NCBI RefSeq assembly: GCF_002367995.1
Contig: NZ_AP018207.1
Span: 7,798,199 to 7,862,198 of the forward strand
Reading direction: 5' to 3'
Origin: Calothrix brevissima NIES-22
GTDB lineage: Bacteria > Cyanobacteriota > Cyanobacteriia > Cyanobacteriales > Nostocaceae
DNA length: 64,000 nucleotides
Shown here: positions 44,710 to 55,466 of the stretch, one piece after another
Layout: the number at the start of each line of letters is the position of its first letter
Numbering within the stretch: position 1 is the stretch's first letter
The notes under the pieces: generated by a model
Told to the model about the DNA's origin: nothing
Seen by the model: only the letters and a program-made list of their open reading frames with translations
Databases searched by the model: none
Program-made: the position numbers and the translations under genes

Positions 44710-45474
44710 TTAAAATCGCGCACCACCATCTACATCAATGACGCTACCAGTAAAATAGTCACATTCAATAATAAAACGCATAGCTTGCCAGATTTCATAA
44801 GGTTCAGCTATGCGCCCTAGCGGTATTTCTGCTGTCATTTGAGCTAAAGCTTCAGGAGATACGCGACTGAGAATTGGAGTATTAGTTAATCCTGGAGCGA
44901 TACCTGCTACCCGAAATCCAAAAGGCGCTAACTCTAAAGCCCATGTGCGTGTATCTGCATCTAGTCCTGCTTTAGAAGCACTATAATTCGACTGACCAGG
45001 ATTACCAGATCTGGTAACAGAGGAAATATTGACAATCAAACTGGGGTTAATGTTTCTCTCTATCGCCGCAGCTGCAAATTCTCGCGCCATCAAAAAAGCA
45101 CCGGTTAAGTTCACATCAATCACTCGCTTCCATTGGGCTGTGGGTAATTTCCGTAGCCAACCTTCTTCATCGCGTGTAACTAGTAACCCATCACGGAGAA
45201 TACCAGCATTATTTACTAATGTATTAATATTTTCAATCTTTTCAAAAGCTTGGGTAATAAAATCTTTTACCGAAGTTTCATTAGCTACATCTAAATGAAT
45301 TCCATAAATTTTTCCTGGTAGTTCTAGACTTGCTGTTTCTAGTTCTTTCAATCCATCCACATCCAAATCGCCACCTATAACTTGTGCGCCTACACGCGCT
45401 AATTCTACAGCGATACAACGACCAATTCCACTAGCGGAACCAGTAACGATCGCACTCACATTTTCTAGTTTCAT
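44710..45474 (-). CDS. Short-chain dehydrogenase/reductase (FabG-like)
   Basis: A 254-aa classical SDR. NAD(P) binding is TGSASGIG; structural NNAG follows; the catalytic Ser is in VNISSV and Tyr/Lys in YSASKAG. The C-terminus SVIDVDGGARF is typical. Bacterial homologues act as 3-oxoacyl-ACP or alcohol/ketone reductases. Beside a lipopeptide NRPS it could help make or modify the hydroxylated fatty acid or a sugar precursor. This is inferred. It is read on the - strand upstream of the glycosyltransferase, 331 nt away. Confidence 0.85.
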   Translation of the reverse strand: MKLENVSAIVTGSASGIGRCIAVELARVGAQVIGGDLDVDGLKELETASLELPGKIYGIHLDVANETSVKDFITQAFEKIENINTLVNNAGILRDGLLVTRDEEGWLRKLPTAQWKRVIDVNLTGAFLMAREFAAAAIERNINPSLIVNISSVTRSGNPGQSNYSASKAGLDADTRTWALELAPFGFRVAGIAPGLTNTPILSRVSPEALAQMTAEIPLGRIAEPYEIWQAMRFIIECDYFTGSVIDVDGGARF

Positions 45475-45767
45475 ATTAATTTTTTAAATTGTTAGCAATT
45501 GCAGATTGAGAATTTTTGATGTTAATGGTAAACAGTGATACATATTGTTATCAATACATTTGTACCATTAACAATATATGTCACATGAAAAGCTTGCAAA
45601 ATCAGGTGTTAGTTGTGACGAAATTCTAGCATAGCTGGCGAGCAAAAATTTTTGGATCTAAAGATTTACTTTATACATCAGCTTGAAAGCATGATATACT
45701 GCTGACGATCAATTCCAAATTCATAAAAAATTCAACAACACACTTTAGTAATTTATTTAATAAAATA

Positions 45768-46343
45768 ATGTTTTTTCCAGCTAGTGACTTTGAATTTGCA
45801 ACAGCTTTAGAAGCTAATTGGTTAACTGTGCGTCAAGAATTAGAGCAGTTACAACCTAAAAACTTTATTGATTGGCCAGAAAAAAATATTTATAACCAAG
45901 GCTGGGAAGTTTTTGGAATTTATGCCTTTGGGCAAAAAATCGCCGAAAATTGTCGATTATGTCCAGAAACAACTAAGTTAGTGGAAGGAATCCCTGGTAT
46001 GCTCACAGCAGGGTTTTCTTCTTTAGCTCCTGGTACTTATATCGGGCCGCATTTTGGCGCAACTCAAGCTGTACTGCGCTGTCACTTGGGGGTAATTGTG
46101 CCCGATAACTGTGCAATTAGAGTAGATAAAGAAACTCGAAGTTGGCAGGAAGGTAAATGCTTAATTTTTGATGATACATTTGAACATGAAGCTTGGAATA
46201 AATCTGAGCAAACAAGAATTGTCTTATTAATAGACTTTACCAGACCTGCATCTACCATTAATGAACCATTAACCAATAATCAAGAAATTGATGAAGAGTA
46301 TTGGTTAAAGATTTTATCTCAAACTGAATCCGTCTCCAAGTAA
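45768..46343 (+). CDS. Aspartyl/asparaginyl beta-hydroxylase-family protein
   Basis: A 191-aa Fe(II)/2-oxoglutarate hydroxylase of the PF05118 type. The metal and cosubstrate residues appear as H in GPHFGATQAVLRCHLG (His, then Arg) and H in FDDTFEHEAWN. The family hydroxylates the beta carbon of Asp/Asn or related acids, often in NRPS pathways. Its stop is 18 nt before the NRPS start, so it is cotranscribed. Hydroxylation of the acyl chain or of an amino acid in the product is plausible. The exact target is unknown. Divergent from the SDR gene across 293 bp. Confidence 0.85.
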   Translation: MFFPASDFEFATALEANWLTVRQELEQLQPKNFIDWPEKNIYNQGWEVFGIYAFGQKIAENCRLCPETTKLVEGIPGMLTAGFSSLAPGTYIGPHFGATQAVLRCHLGVIVPDNCAIRVDKETRSWQEGKCLIFDDTFEHEAWNKSEQTRIVLLIDFTRPASTINEPLTNNQEIDEEYWLKILSQTESVSK

Positions 46344-46361
46344 TTAAATATACTGGAATCT

Positions 46362-49300
46362 ATGGAAGTTTATGTATTGCCTCTGTCTTTAGCGCAAAGG
46401 CAGATATGGTATCAGGAAATCTTAAATCCTGGCAATATCGCCTATAATATTCCGATTGCTTTAGGCTTAGTTGGTAATCTTGACCAAGTAGCTTTAGAGA
46501 AATCCTGTAGGCAAATTATTCATCGCCATGAGATTCTCAGGACAACCTTTGCGATAGAAAATGGTGAACCTGTTCAACTAATCCACAGCGAACAGGAATT
46601 TTTTTTAGAGCAAAAGATTCTCGATTTACCAGCAGATAATATTCACAGTATTTTAGAAATAGAAGCGCAAATTCCCTTTAACCTTGTCACCGGGCCGTTG
46701 ATGAGGGTAGTTTTATATAAGATATCCCCACAAGAGCATATTCTGTTAGTGAATTTGCATCATATTATTAGTGATGGTTGGTCTTTGGGTATATTTGTAC
46801 AGGAATTAACAGAATTTTATCTTGCATTTGTTACTGGTAAAAAAGTCGCTTTACTAGAATTGCCAATTCAATATGGAGATTACGCTGAATGGCAGTTAAA
46901 TTGGTTAAAAACCCAGCCTATTCAACAACAATTAACTAATTGGGCAAATAACCTTGTAGCACCTTTACCAATTTTAGATTTACCTTTAGATAAACTACGT
47001 CCAGCTACTCAAACTTTTTCTGGTGCGGTGTTGCGCGAACCTCTGTCACCATCTCTCACATCTGCATTAGAAGCATTAGGAAAAGCCGAAGGTGCTACCT
47101 TTTTTATGGTGGCATTAGCAGTTTATCAAGTTTTATTATTTCGTTATTCTGGTCAAACTGATATTATTGTTGGCAGTGCGATCGCTAATCGTCAACGTAG
47201 TGAAATTGCTCATCTCATCGGTTGTTTTGTTAACAGTATAGCTTTACGTGGTGACCTTTCTGGGCAACCCACATTTAGGGAATTTCTCCGCAGCATCCGC
47301 CAAACTTGTGTAGCAGCTTATGCTAATCAAGATGTGCCTTTAGAACTGTTAATAGAGAAACTGCAAATTCAACGAGATCCTAGTCGTTCGCCGATTTTTC
47401 AAACTCTCTTCGTCTTACAAAATGCACCCATCGGCGAAATTCAATTACCAGGACTAACAGCGACACCTATATATATAGATAATGGCGGCGCTAAGTTTGA
47501 TTTGAGTTTGATGTTAGAACCCTCTGCATCGGGATGGCAAGTTGCACTAGAATATAACACCGACTTGTTCGCCTCAGAAACAGCCCAAAGGTTATTAACG
47601 CATTATCAACAACTGTTAATTAATGTTGTGAATTGCCCGGATGTTAACATTAACGCTTTACCGATGTTAACAAACGCGGAACGCCAAGAACTTTTAGTTT
47701 TAGGTGCGAGTAAAGAAACTGCTAAATGGGAACCGACAAACTTAGTCGAACTGTTTATTCATAGCGCCCGTAAATATCCTGATAATATTGCTATTAGTAG
47801 CGCCGAAGAGCAATTAACTTATCAGCAACTAGATGAACGTTCTCAGCAATTAGCGGCGATTTTGCAACAAAAAGGCGTTGGGAGAGAAACAAGAGTCGGA
47901 ATTTTTCAAGAACGCAGTGCAGCGTTAGTCATTTCGTTACTAGCAGTTTTAAAAGCTGGCGGAACTTATGTACCTTTAGATCCCCAATATCCCCTAGAAA
48001 GGTTAAGTTTCATCGCCGAAGATAGTGGTATTAGCTTGATATTAACTACAGAAAATTTACTGTCTCAGCTACCAGTTAAGTTAGGGGAAATCTTGGTCAT
48101 TGACAATATAAAATTGACCGCAGATTTTACCGTAAATACAGAAATTATTCACCAACAAGCAGCGTATATTATTTACACCAGTGGTTCCACCGGACTACCC
48201 AAAGGCTGTTTAGTCACCCATCACAACGTAGTCAGATTGATGGGGAATACACAAGCATGGTTTGACTTTAATGAAAACGACGTTTGGACATTATTTCATT
48301 CCTTCGCCTTTGACTTTTCTGTGTGGGAAATTTGGGGAGCTTTATTATATGGAGGGAAACTAGTTGTAGTTCCCTATTTAGCCAGTCGTTCTCCCGAAGC
48401 TTTTCGCCAATTGTTACAACAAGAAAGCGTCACCATCCTCAATCAAACGCCTTCAGCTTTTCGTCAACTCATCCGCGTTGATGGAGAATTTGCAGATAAA
48501 TTAAGCTTACGGGCAATCATTTTTGGTGGGGAAGCATTAGAATTACAAAGTCTCAAACCCTGGGTAGCAAAATATGGGGATAACTCACCGCGTTTGATTA
48601 ATATGTACGGAATTACAGAAACCACCGTACATGTTACCTATCGTCCAATATTCAAAGAGGATATTGAGCAAAATCGTGGTAGCGTTATTGGCGTGCAAAT
48701 CCCCGATTTATCTATATATATATTAGATGATGCCCTAGAACCTGCACCTGTGGGCGTTGCCGGTGAAATTTATGTAGGTGGGATGGGTGTCTCTAGAGGA
48801 TATCTTAACCGTCCGACACTTACCGCACAAAGATTTATTCCCAACCCCTACAGCCAAGAACCAGGCGCGAGACTTTATCGTACTGGAGATTTAGCTAGAC
48901 GTTTATCTAATGGCGATATTGAATATTTAGGCAGACGAGATTTACAAGTAAAAGTACGCGGTTTTCGGATTGAATTAGGAGAAATTGCCGCAGCTTTAGC
49001 CGCACTTCCCCAAATCGCAGAAGCTACGGTTATTGTTTATTCTCCAACTTCAGAAGATAAGCGTTTAGTCGCTTATGTAGTAGCCAAGGAACAAACCGAT
49101 CAAAATCAGTTAAGGACAGCATTAAAACAGCAATTACCTGATTATATGATCCCGGCGGCATTCATGTTTATTGATGCTATGCCCTTAACGGCTCAAGGTA
49201 AAATTAATCGTCAAGCTTTACCGATTCCCGATTGGAATCAAGCCGCGACTAAACGTAAATTTACACCGCCACAAACTGATGCAGAAAAGGTAATTTGTTA

Positions 49301-52300
49301 CGTTTGGGAAAAAGTTTTAGGCTTAGATGGGATAGGAATTGAAGATAATTTCTTTGATTTAGGTGGTGATTCTATCTTAGCTTTGAAAGTCGTCACAGAA
49401 ATTCGCCGTCAAGGATGGATATTAACCCCTAAAGAAATCTTTCAAGAACAAACAGTACAACGCCTAGCTAGGGTAGCACAAATGATGTACGCCCCAGCCT
49501 TAGCTGCTAGTAAAGCTGTAGGTGAGGTGCTGCTAACTCCGATTCAAAAATGGTTTTTTGAACTGCATCTTCCTAACCCGCACCATTGGAATCAAGCTAT
49601 ACTTTTAGAAGTTCACAAATCATTACAGCCGGAAACAGTCGCCGCAGCTATTCAAGTTATTTCCTCTCATCACGAGAGCTTACGATTAAGATTTACCCAA
49701 GAAAATACCAATTGGCGGCAATTTTACACAGATAAAAATGCCGCTTTTTATTGGGAGGTAGTTGATTTAGAATTGTTAGCAGAAATAGAACAAAATGCGG
49801 CAATGCAATTAGCTGGGGAACGCCTGCAAAAATCTTTAAATTTGCATGACGGGCCTTTAGCTGGTGCAATGTGGTTTAATTTAGGAGAACATCGCCAACC
49901 CCGGTTATTAATAGTTATCCATCACTTAATTGTTGATGGCGTTTCTTGGCGGATTTTATTACAAGATTTAGTTGAAGTTATTAGTGGGAATGAACTATCA
50001 CCAGTTACCACATCTTTTCAACAGTGGAGTCAATTTTTAAACAATTTTGCTAACTCCACCACAATAGAAGCAGAAAGACAATTTTGGCTGGAAACTGTCA
50101 AGGGAGAAACGGCGAAATTACCTCTGGATTTTCCCTCATCTGTCAGTGAAAATGTCGAAGCATCAGTTAAAAAAGTTTCTTTGCAATTAACCAAAGAACA
50201 AACCCAGCAATTTCTTACCCAAGCAAATAAAGCTTATCGCACCCAACCTCAAGAATTATTACTCGCAGCTTTGGCGCAAACCTTGAGCCAAATTACCCAA
50301 AATTCTACCCTACAAATTATGATGGAAGGGCATGGTAGGGAAGAATTATCGGCGGATTTAGATATTACGCGGACTTTGGGTTGGTTTACTACCCTGTATC
50401 CTCTGCGATTGGAATTAGTTAGCAGTAATTTAGAAATTGAGAAGTTAATTAAAACTGTTAAAGAACAATTCCGTGCTATTCCTCGACGGGGTTTTGGCTA
50501 TGGTTTATTAAGATATATTAATCAAGAAATATTGCCAACTACAGGGCAAATCAGTTTTAATTATTTGGGGCAAGTACGCAATGAAAGCGGGAAAAATCAG
50601 TTATTCCGCTTATTAAATGAAGATATAGAACCGACAAGGGACGCTCAAGGCTTACGCCCACATATTATTGATATTAATAGTATTGTGGTTGCCGGAAAAT
50701 TGCGCGTTGATTGGTTATATAGTGCTAACTTACACCAAGAAACAACAATTGCTGCATGGGCGGAATGTTTTCATGAGAATTTACGAGAAATTCTCAGCCA
50801 TTGTCAAAAAATTGGTGTGGGTGGATATACACCATCAGATTTTCCCTTGGTGAGGATTGAGCAAGCTAAATTAGATATTCTCCAAACGAAGTATCCGAAT
50901 TTAGAAGATATCTATCCCCTGTCGCCTTTGCAGGAGGGAATGTTATTCCACAGTATTTATAACCTCGAAGATGGGATTTATTTTGAACAAGTTACAGGTA
51001 AAATTAGCGGTAAAGTTGATATCGATAATTTTAACTTTGCTTGGCAAACAGTTGTAGAACGACATCCAACGCTGCGGAGTGCGTTTATTTGGGATAACCA
51101 AGACCAGCCTTTACAAATTGTCAGTAAAGCTGGAGAATTTACGATTATAGAACAAGATTTGCGGAATTTATCAACGCTACAACAAAAAGATAAATTACAA
51201 GGATATTTAATTAGCGATCGCCAAATTGGATTTGATTTGAGTCAGCCGACTTTAATGCGGTTTGTGATGATGCGCTTAGATAATTATACCTGGCAATGGG
51301 TATGGAGTCATCATCACATTATTCTTGATGGCTGGTCGCTACCAGTCATATTTAAAGAAGTACTGGATATTTATCAATCAACCTGTCAACAAGTTCCCCA
51401 TTCCTTACCGCCAATTCCCCCTTATCGCTATTATATTCAGTGGTTACAACAGCGCAATCTGCATGAAGCTCAGGAATTTTGGCGCTCAACATTGGCGGGA
51501 ATTTCTACACCAACTCGTCTATCTTGGCAATTAGAAACAACAGAATTAAGCACAAATTTACCAGCTTATGCGGAAGTAGAATTACGCCTAAATGCAGCTG
51601 AATTTGCTCAACTACAAAAGATGGCACAAAGCCAAAGACTGACAATTAATACTATTGCTCAAGGCGCTTGGGCATTATGTTTACAAAAACATGGTGCAGG
51701 TGAAGATGTAGTATTTGGGGTAACGGTTTCTGGAAGACCGCCGGAACTGGCAGAAGTTGAAAATATGGTAGGGTTATTTATTAATACCTTACCGATGCGA
51801 GTCCGGTTGAATGCATCTGTAACTGTGGTGAATTGGCTAGAAAATATTCAACAGCATCACGTACAGATGCGGGAATATGAATATAGTAAACTCACAGATA
51901 TTCAAAAGCAGATTCCTTTAGCGGCGGGTGAATCATTATTTGAGAGTATTTTAGTATTTGAAAATTACCCCGTTGACCAAAGTTTAAAGGAGCAGCGTCA
52001 AGATTTTCAAGTTGATGACATCGAGTTTTATGAAAGAACTAATTACCCGTTAACAGTAGGCGTAATACCCGATGGCGGATTGTTATTAAAACTCAACTAC
52101 CAAACAGAATTTTTGTCAGCCACAGCCGCAACTATTTTGTTAGAACGCCTGCGCAATCTGATGATAAACCTGGCACAACACCCGAATCAGGTGTTAGGAG
52201 AAATTGCAGGTATATCAGAAATAGAACGCGATCGCATTATTCACACAGCTAAAGGTAATCTTATTCATTGGGGAGATTTCCGCACAGCACACCAGTTATT

Positions 52301-55300
52301 TGAAGTTCAAGCGGATTTACATCCTCAAGCGGTGGCGTTAGTTGCGGACGATGAAACAATTACCTATGGTGCGTTAGAACAACGAGCCAATCAATTAGCA
52401 GCTATTTTAATTAATGCAGGTATTGGCTATGAGTCGATTGTCGGGTTATATTTTGACCCTTCAATTGACTATATTATTGCCCTCTTAGCTGTTTTAAAAG
52501 CAGGTGCGGCGTTTCTCCCCCTTGATCGCTCCTATCCAAAAGCGCGATCGCAATTTATGGTAGAAAATAGCCAAACTACTGTGATTCTCAGCAATGAAAC
52601 GCCGCCATCAGGATTGTTTGCTGAAGATGTGCGAGTTATTTTGTTAAATGATAGTTCGACTTCGCTCACTATCCCAGAGGTTGTTACTCGTCCTAACTTA
52701 AAAATTAGACCAGAAAATCTCGCCTACATTATCTATACATCTGGTTCCACAGGAAAACCTAAAGGCGTTCTCGTCACTCACGCAGGGATACAAAATCTCG
52801 TACAAGCGCAAACTGAGAGTTTTGCTGTCACAGCTGCGAGTCGGGTTTATCAATTTGCTTCTTTAAATTTTGATGCGGCGATTTCCGAAATATTTATGGC
52901 TTTGGGTAGCGGCGCTAGTTTATATCTGCAAGACGCCGCCAATCGCACCCCATCGCCTGCATTGTGGGCAAAATTAACTGCTGCAAACATCACCCATATT
53001 ACCCTTCCCCCCTCCCTGGTAGCCGCCATTGCACCGACAGACTTACCCAAATTGCAAACCTTAATCATGGCTGGGGAAGCAGCTTCAGGGGATTTATTCC
53101 GCCGTTGGGGAACCGAAAACCGCAGCTGTTTTAACGCTTATGGCCCCACAGAAGCGACAGTTTGCGCCAGCTTAATGAATTGTACCCAGTTACTAGGGGA
53201 ACCGAGTATAGGTCAAGCGATCGCCAATGTGGAAATTTACCTGCTAGACTCATTTTTGCAACCAGTCGCCCCTGGTGTCACCGGAGAAATTTATATTGGC
53301 GGTATCAGTTTAGCACGGGGTTACTTACATCGCGCCGATTTAACAGCGGCCGCCTTTATTCCCCATCCCTTTGCTAGCCAACCGGGGGCGCGACTTTACA
53401 AAACAGGCGATCGCGGCGTATATGATTTACAAGGAAACATCCGCTTTTTAGGACGCCAAGATTCTCAAGTCAAACTCAACGGTTATAGGATTGAATTAGG
53501 CGAAATCGAAGCCGCTTTAACCAAACACCCCAAGGTAGATAGTGCAGTAGTCATGGTGCGTCAAGACTTACCAGGGCGCAAACGCCTCATAGCTTACGCC
53601 CTCATCCCTGCAGAAAACCCACCCACCAGCAACGAATTACGAGATTATTTAACCACAGTCTTACCAGCTTATATGGTTCCTAATGGGGTGGTGTTACTCA
53701 CAGCTTGGCCTCTCACCCCCAATGGTAAAATTGATCGCCAAGCCCTACCCGCACCGGAATTAATCAGCACTCCAGCTATTCCCAAAACGGAAACAGAAGA
53801 GATATTTGCCCAAATTTGGATAGAAGTTTTGGGATTAGAAACCGTAAATCCCCAAGATAATTTCTTTGAGTTAGGGGGAGACTCGATAATTAGCTTGCAA
53901 ATAGTATCTCGCGCCCGCGCCGTGGGTTGGGAAATTAGCCCCAAAGACATTTTTGAAGCCCAAACTCTCTCTCGAATCGCAGCTAGGGCGAAACCATTAC
54001 AACAGCAAGTAGCAGTTATCGAACCATTAACGGGAGTAGTTCCCCTATCGCCGATTCAACATTGGTTTTTTGCCCAAAAATTCCCCCATCCCCACCACTG
54101 GAACCAAGCTGTAGCTTTGAGTATTGATGAAACATTAAATATAGAGGCGCTAAAGCTAGCTTTAAAATCTCTAGTGCAGCATCATGATGTTTTCCGGTTG
54201 ACATTTACGGAAAATCTGGGACAATGGGAACAATATTATACAGAGTCCATTAATCTGGACTTGCAAATTGCAGATTTTAGTAACCATCTACCGCATACAC
54301 AGTTAGAAGCGTTTGCAGCAATTGTCGAAGCTCAACACGGAAGTTTTCAATTAAAGAGATCGCCCCTACTACGGGTGCTATATGCCACAAACCTTGCTGC
54401 ATATGGCAACGTCCTGATACTTTTCGCACATCATTTGGTGGTAGACGGAGTATCCTGGCGGATTTTGCTTGCAGATTTAAACCAAGCTTATCAACAAGCG
54501 ATCGCAAAACAGCCTATTTCCCTACCTCCCAAAACATCCTCCTATCGACAATGGACTACATCGTTGCAAAACTTGGCTAACTCAACTGAAATTATCCAAG
54601 ATATGCCCTTTTGGCAAAATATTCTGTCAACTCCTGTAGGGAAATTACCAGTTGATTATCCAGTCAACCCGGATAGCAATACAGTAGATAGTACAGTTGT
54701 GATATCTTGCCAATTTACCCCAGCCGAAACAAATTTCTTACTCAAACAAGCAACTACAAACTATCATGCTAGCGTCCCAGAAATCATGCTAGCTGCATTA
54801 CTGAAAACCCTCACCGAGGCTTATCAATCTGATGCTTGGCTACTCGATTTAGAAGGACATGGGAGAGAAGAAATTAGGGAAAGATTAGACCTTTCTCGCA
54901 CAGTTGGCTGGTTTACATCTTTATATCCAATTTTGCTCAAACAACCTACTTTTAATGCAGAAGCAGATTTATTACTCAAAGAAATAAAAACCCAAATCAG
55001 AACTATTCCCCATCATGGTATTAGTTTTGGCATATTACGTTATCTACGTCAAGAACCAACTTTAATTAACGCCCAAAAACCCGATATCAGTTTCAATTAT
55101 CTGGGACAGACAGATAGCATAGGGAAAAGCAATGGTTTATTCAATATTAGTAATGTACCATTAGGAACAGGATTATTTGCTCAACAACAACGTCCCCATA
55201 TTTTAGAAATTAATGCGCGGATTCAAACCGAACAATTGCAAATAGATTGGTCTTATAGCCGCAATATACATTATCAACAAAGTATCCAGGCGATCGCTGA

Positions 55301-55436
55301 AATTTATCAAAAAAATCTGCGTGCCTATCTCACAGATTCTACATCTACCAACGCAGCATTTTATAGTGCTAGCGACTTTAATTTAGTTGAATTATCTGAA
55401 ACCGAATTAGATGCTATTTTAGACGACTTAGAGTAA
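46362..55436 (+). CDS. NRPS: C-A(Thr)-PCP-E-C-A(Tyr-like)-PCP-E
   Basis: A 3024-aa synthetase. Approximate domains: C (5-440; HHIISDGWS), A (460-970), PCP (GGDSILALK near 1000), E (HHLIVDGVSWR near 1186), C (HHHIILDGWS near 1650), A (1975-2475), PCP (GGDSIISLQ near 2505) and E (HHLVVDGVSW near 2690). The first A pocket reads D-F-W-N-I-G-M-V-H-K (Thr). The second reads D-A-S-T-I-A-A-V-C-K, one step from a Tyr code. The product segment is D-Thr-D-Tyr (or a similar aromatic), which fits hassallidin residues 3-4. The acidic C-terminus (SETELDAILDDLE) may dock with the next enzyme, encoded 30 nt downstream. Confidence 0.93.
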   Translation: MEVYVLPLSLAQRQIWYQEILNPGNIAYNIPIALGLVGNLDQVALEKSCRQIIHRHEILRTTFAIENGEPVQLIHSEQEFFLEQKILDLPADNIHSILEIEAQIPFNLVTGPLMRVVLYKISPQEHILLVNLHHIISDGWSLGIFVQELTEFYLAFVTGKKVALLELPIQYGDYAEWQLNWLKTQPIQQQLTNWANNLVAPLPILDLPLDKLRPATQTFSGAVLREPLSPSLTSALEALGKAEGATFFMVALAVYQVLLFRYSGQTDIIVGSAIANRQRSEIAHLIGCFVNSIALRGDLSGQPTFREFLRSIRQTCVAAYANQDVPLELLIEKLQIQRDPSRSPIFQTLFVLQNAPIGEIQLPGLTATPIYIDNGGAKFDLSLMLEPSASGWQVALEYNTDLFASETAQRLLTHYQQLLINVVNCPDVNINALPMLTNAERQELLVLGASKETAKWEPTNLVELFIHSARKYPDNIAISSAEEQLTYQQLDERSQQLAAILQQKGVGRETRVGIFQERSAALVISLLAVLKAGGTYVPLDPQYPLERLSFIAEDSGISLILTTENLLSQLPVKLGEILVIDNIKLTADFTVNTEIIHQQAAYIIYTSGSTGLPKGCLVTHHNVVRLMGNTQAWFDFNENDVWTLFHSFAFDFSVWEIWGALLYGGKLVVVPYLASRSPEAFRQLLQQESVTILNQTPSAFRQLIRVDGEFADKLSLRAIIFGGEALELQSLKPWVAKYGDNSPRLINMYGITETTVHVTYRPIFKEDIEQNRGSVIGVQIPDLSIYILDDALEPAPVGVAGEIYVGGMGVSRGYLNRPTLTAQRFIPNPYSQEPGARLYRTGDLARRLSNGDIEYLGRRDLQVKVRGFRIELGEIAAALAALPQIAEATVIVYSPTSEDKRLVAYVVAKEQTDQNQLRTALKQQLPDYMIPAAFMFIDAMPLTAQGKINRQALPIPDWNQAATKRKFTPPQTDAEKVICYVWEKVLGLDGIGIEDNFFDLGGDSILALKVVTEIRRQGWILTPKEIFQEQTVQRLARVAQMMYAPALAASKAVGEVLLTPIQKWFFELHLPNPHHWNQAILLEVHKSLQPETVAAAIQVISSHHESLRLRFTQENTNWRQFYTDKNAAFYWEVVDLELLAEIEQNAAMQLAGERLQKSLNLHDGPLAGAMWFNLGEHRQPRLLIVIHHLIVDGVSWRILLQDLVEVISGNELSPVTTSFQQWSQFLNNFANSTTIEAERQFWLETVKGETAKLPLDFPSSVSENVEASVKKVSLQLTKEQTQQFLTQANKAYRTQPQELLLAALAQTLSQITQNSTLQIMMEGHGREELSADLDITRTLGWFTTLYPLRLELVSSNLEIEKLIKTVKEQFRAIPRRGFGYGLLRYINQEILPTTGQISFNYLGQVRNESGKNQLFRLLNEDIEPTRDAQGLRPHIIDINSIVVAGKLRVDWLYSANLHQETTIAAWAECFHENLREILSHCQKIGVGGYTPSDFPLVRIEQAKLDILQTKYPNLEDIYPLSPLQEGMLFHSIYNLEDGIYFEQVTGKISGKVDIDNFNFAWQTVVERHPTLRSAFIWDNQDQPLQIVSKAGEFTIIEQDLRNLSTLQQKDKLQGYLISDRQIGFDLSQPTLMRFVMMRLDNYTWQWVWSHHHIILDGWSLPVIFKEVLDIYQSTCQQVPHSLPPIPPYRYYIQWLQQRNLHEAQEFWRSTLAGISTPTRLSWQLETTELSTNLPAYAEVELRLNAAEFAQLQKMAQSQRLTINTIAQGAWALCLQKHGAGEDVVFGVTVSGRPPELAEVENMVGLFINTLPMRVRLNASVTVVNWLENIQQHHVQMREYEYSKLTDIQKQIPLAAGESLFESILVFENYPVDQSLKEQRQDFQVDDIEFYERTNYPLTVGVIPDGGLLLKLNYQTEFLSATAATILLERLRNLMINLAQHPNQVLGEIAGISEIERDRIIHTAKGNLIHWGDFRTAHQLFEVQADLHPQAVALVADDETITYGALEQRANQLAAILINAGIGYESIVGLYFDPSIDYIIALLAVLKAGAAFLPLDRSYPKARSQFMVENSQTTVILSNETPPSGLFAEDVRVILLNDSSTSLTIPEVVTRPNLKIRPENLAYIIYTSGSTGKPKGVLVTHAGIQNLVQAQTESFAVTAASRVYQFASLNFDAAISEIFMALGSGASLYLQDAANRTPSPALWAKLTAANITHITLPPSLVAAIAPTDLPKLQTLIMAGEAASGDLFRRWGTENRSCFNAYGPTEATVCASLMNCTQLLGEPSIGQAIANVEIYLLDSFLQPVAPGVTGEIYIGGISLARGYLHRADLTAAAFIPHPFASQPGARLYKTGDRGVYDLQGNIRFLGRQDSQVKLNGYRIELGEIEAALTKHPKVDSAVVMVRQDLPGRKRLIAYALIPAENPPTSNELRDYLTTVLPAYMVPNGVVLLTAWPLTPNGKIDRQALPAPELISTPAIPKTETEEIFAQIWIEVLGLETVNPQDNFFELGGDSIISLQIVSRARAVGWEISPKDIFEAQTLSRIAARAKPLQQQVAVIEPLTGVVPLSPIQHWFFAQKFPHPHHWNQAVALSIDETLNIEALKLALKSLVQHHDVFRLTFTENLGQWEQYYTESINLDLQIADFSNHLPHTQLEAFAAIVEAQHGSFQLKRSPLLRVLYATNLAAYGNVLILFAHHLVVDGVSWRILLADLNQAYQQAIAKQPISLPPKTSSYRQWTTSLQNLANSTEIIQDMPFWQNILSTPVGKLPVDYPVNPDSNTVDSTVVISCQFTPAETNFLLKQATTNYHASVPEIMLAALLKTLTEAYQSDAWLLDLEGHGREEIRERLDLSRTVGWFTSLYPILLKQPTFNAEADLLLKEIKTQIRTIPHHGISFGILRYLRQEPTLINAQKPDISFNYLGQTDSIGKSNGLFNISNVPLGTGLFAQQQRPHILEINARIQTEQLQIDWSYSRNIHYQQSIQAIAEIYQKNLRAYLTDSTSTNAAFYSASDFNLVELSETELDAILDDLE

Positions 55437-55466
55437 CTTTTATTTCCTTCACGAAAGGATAATGAT

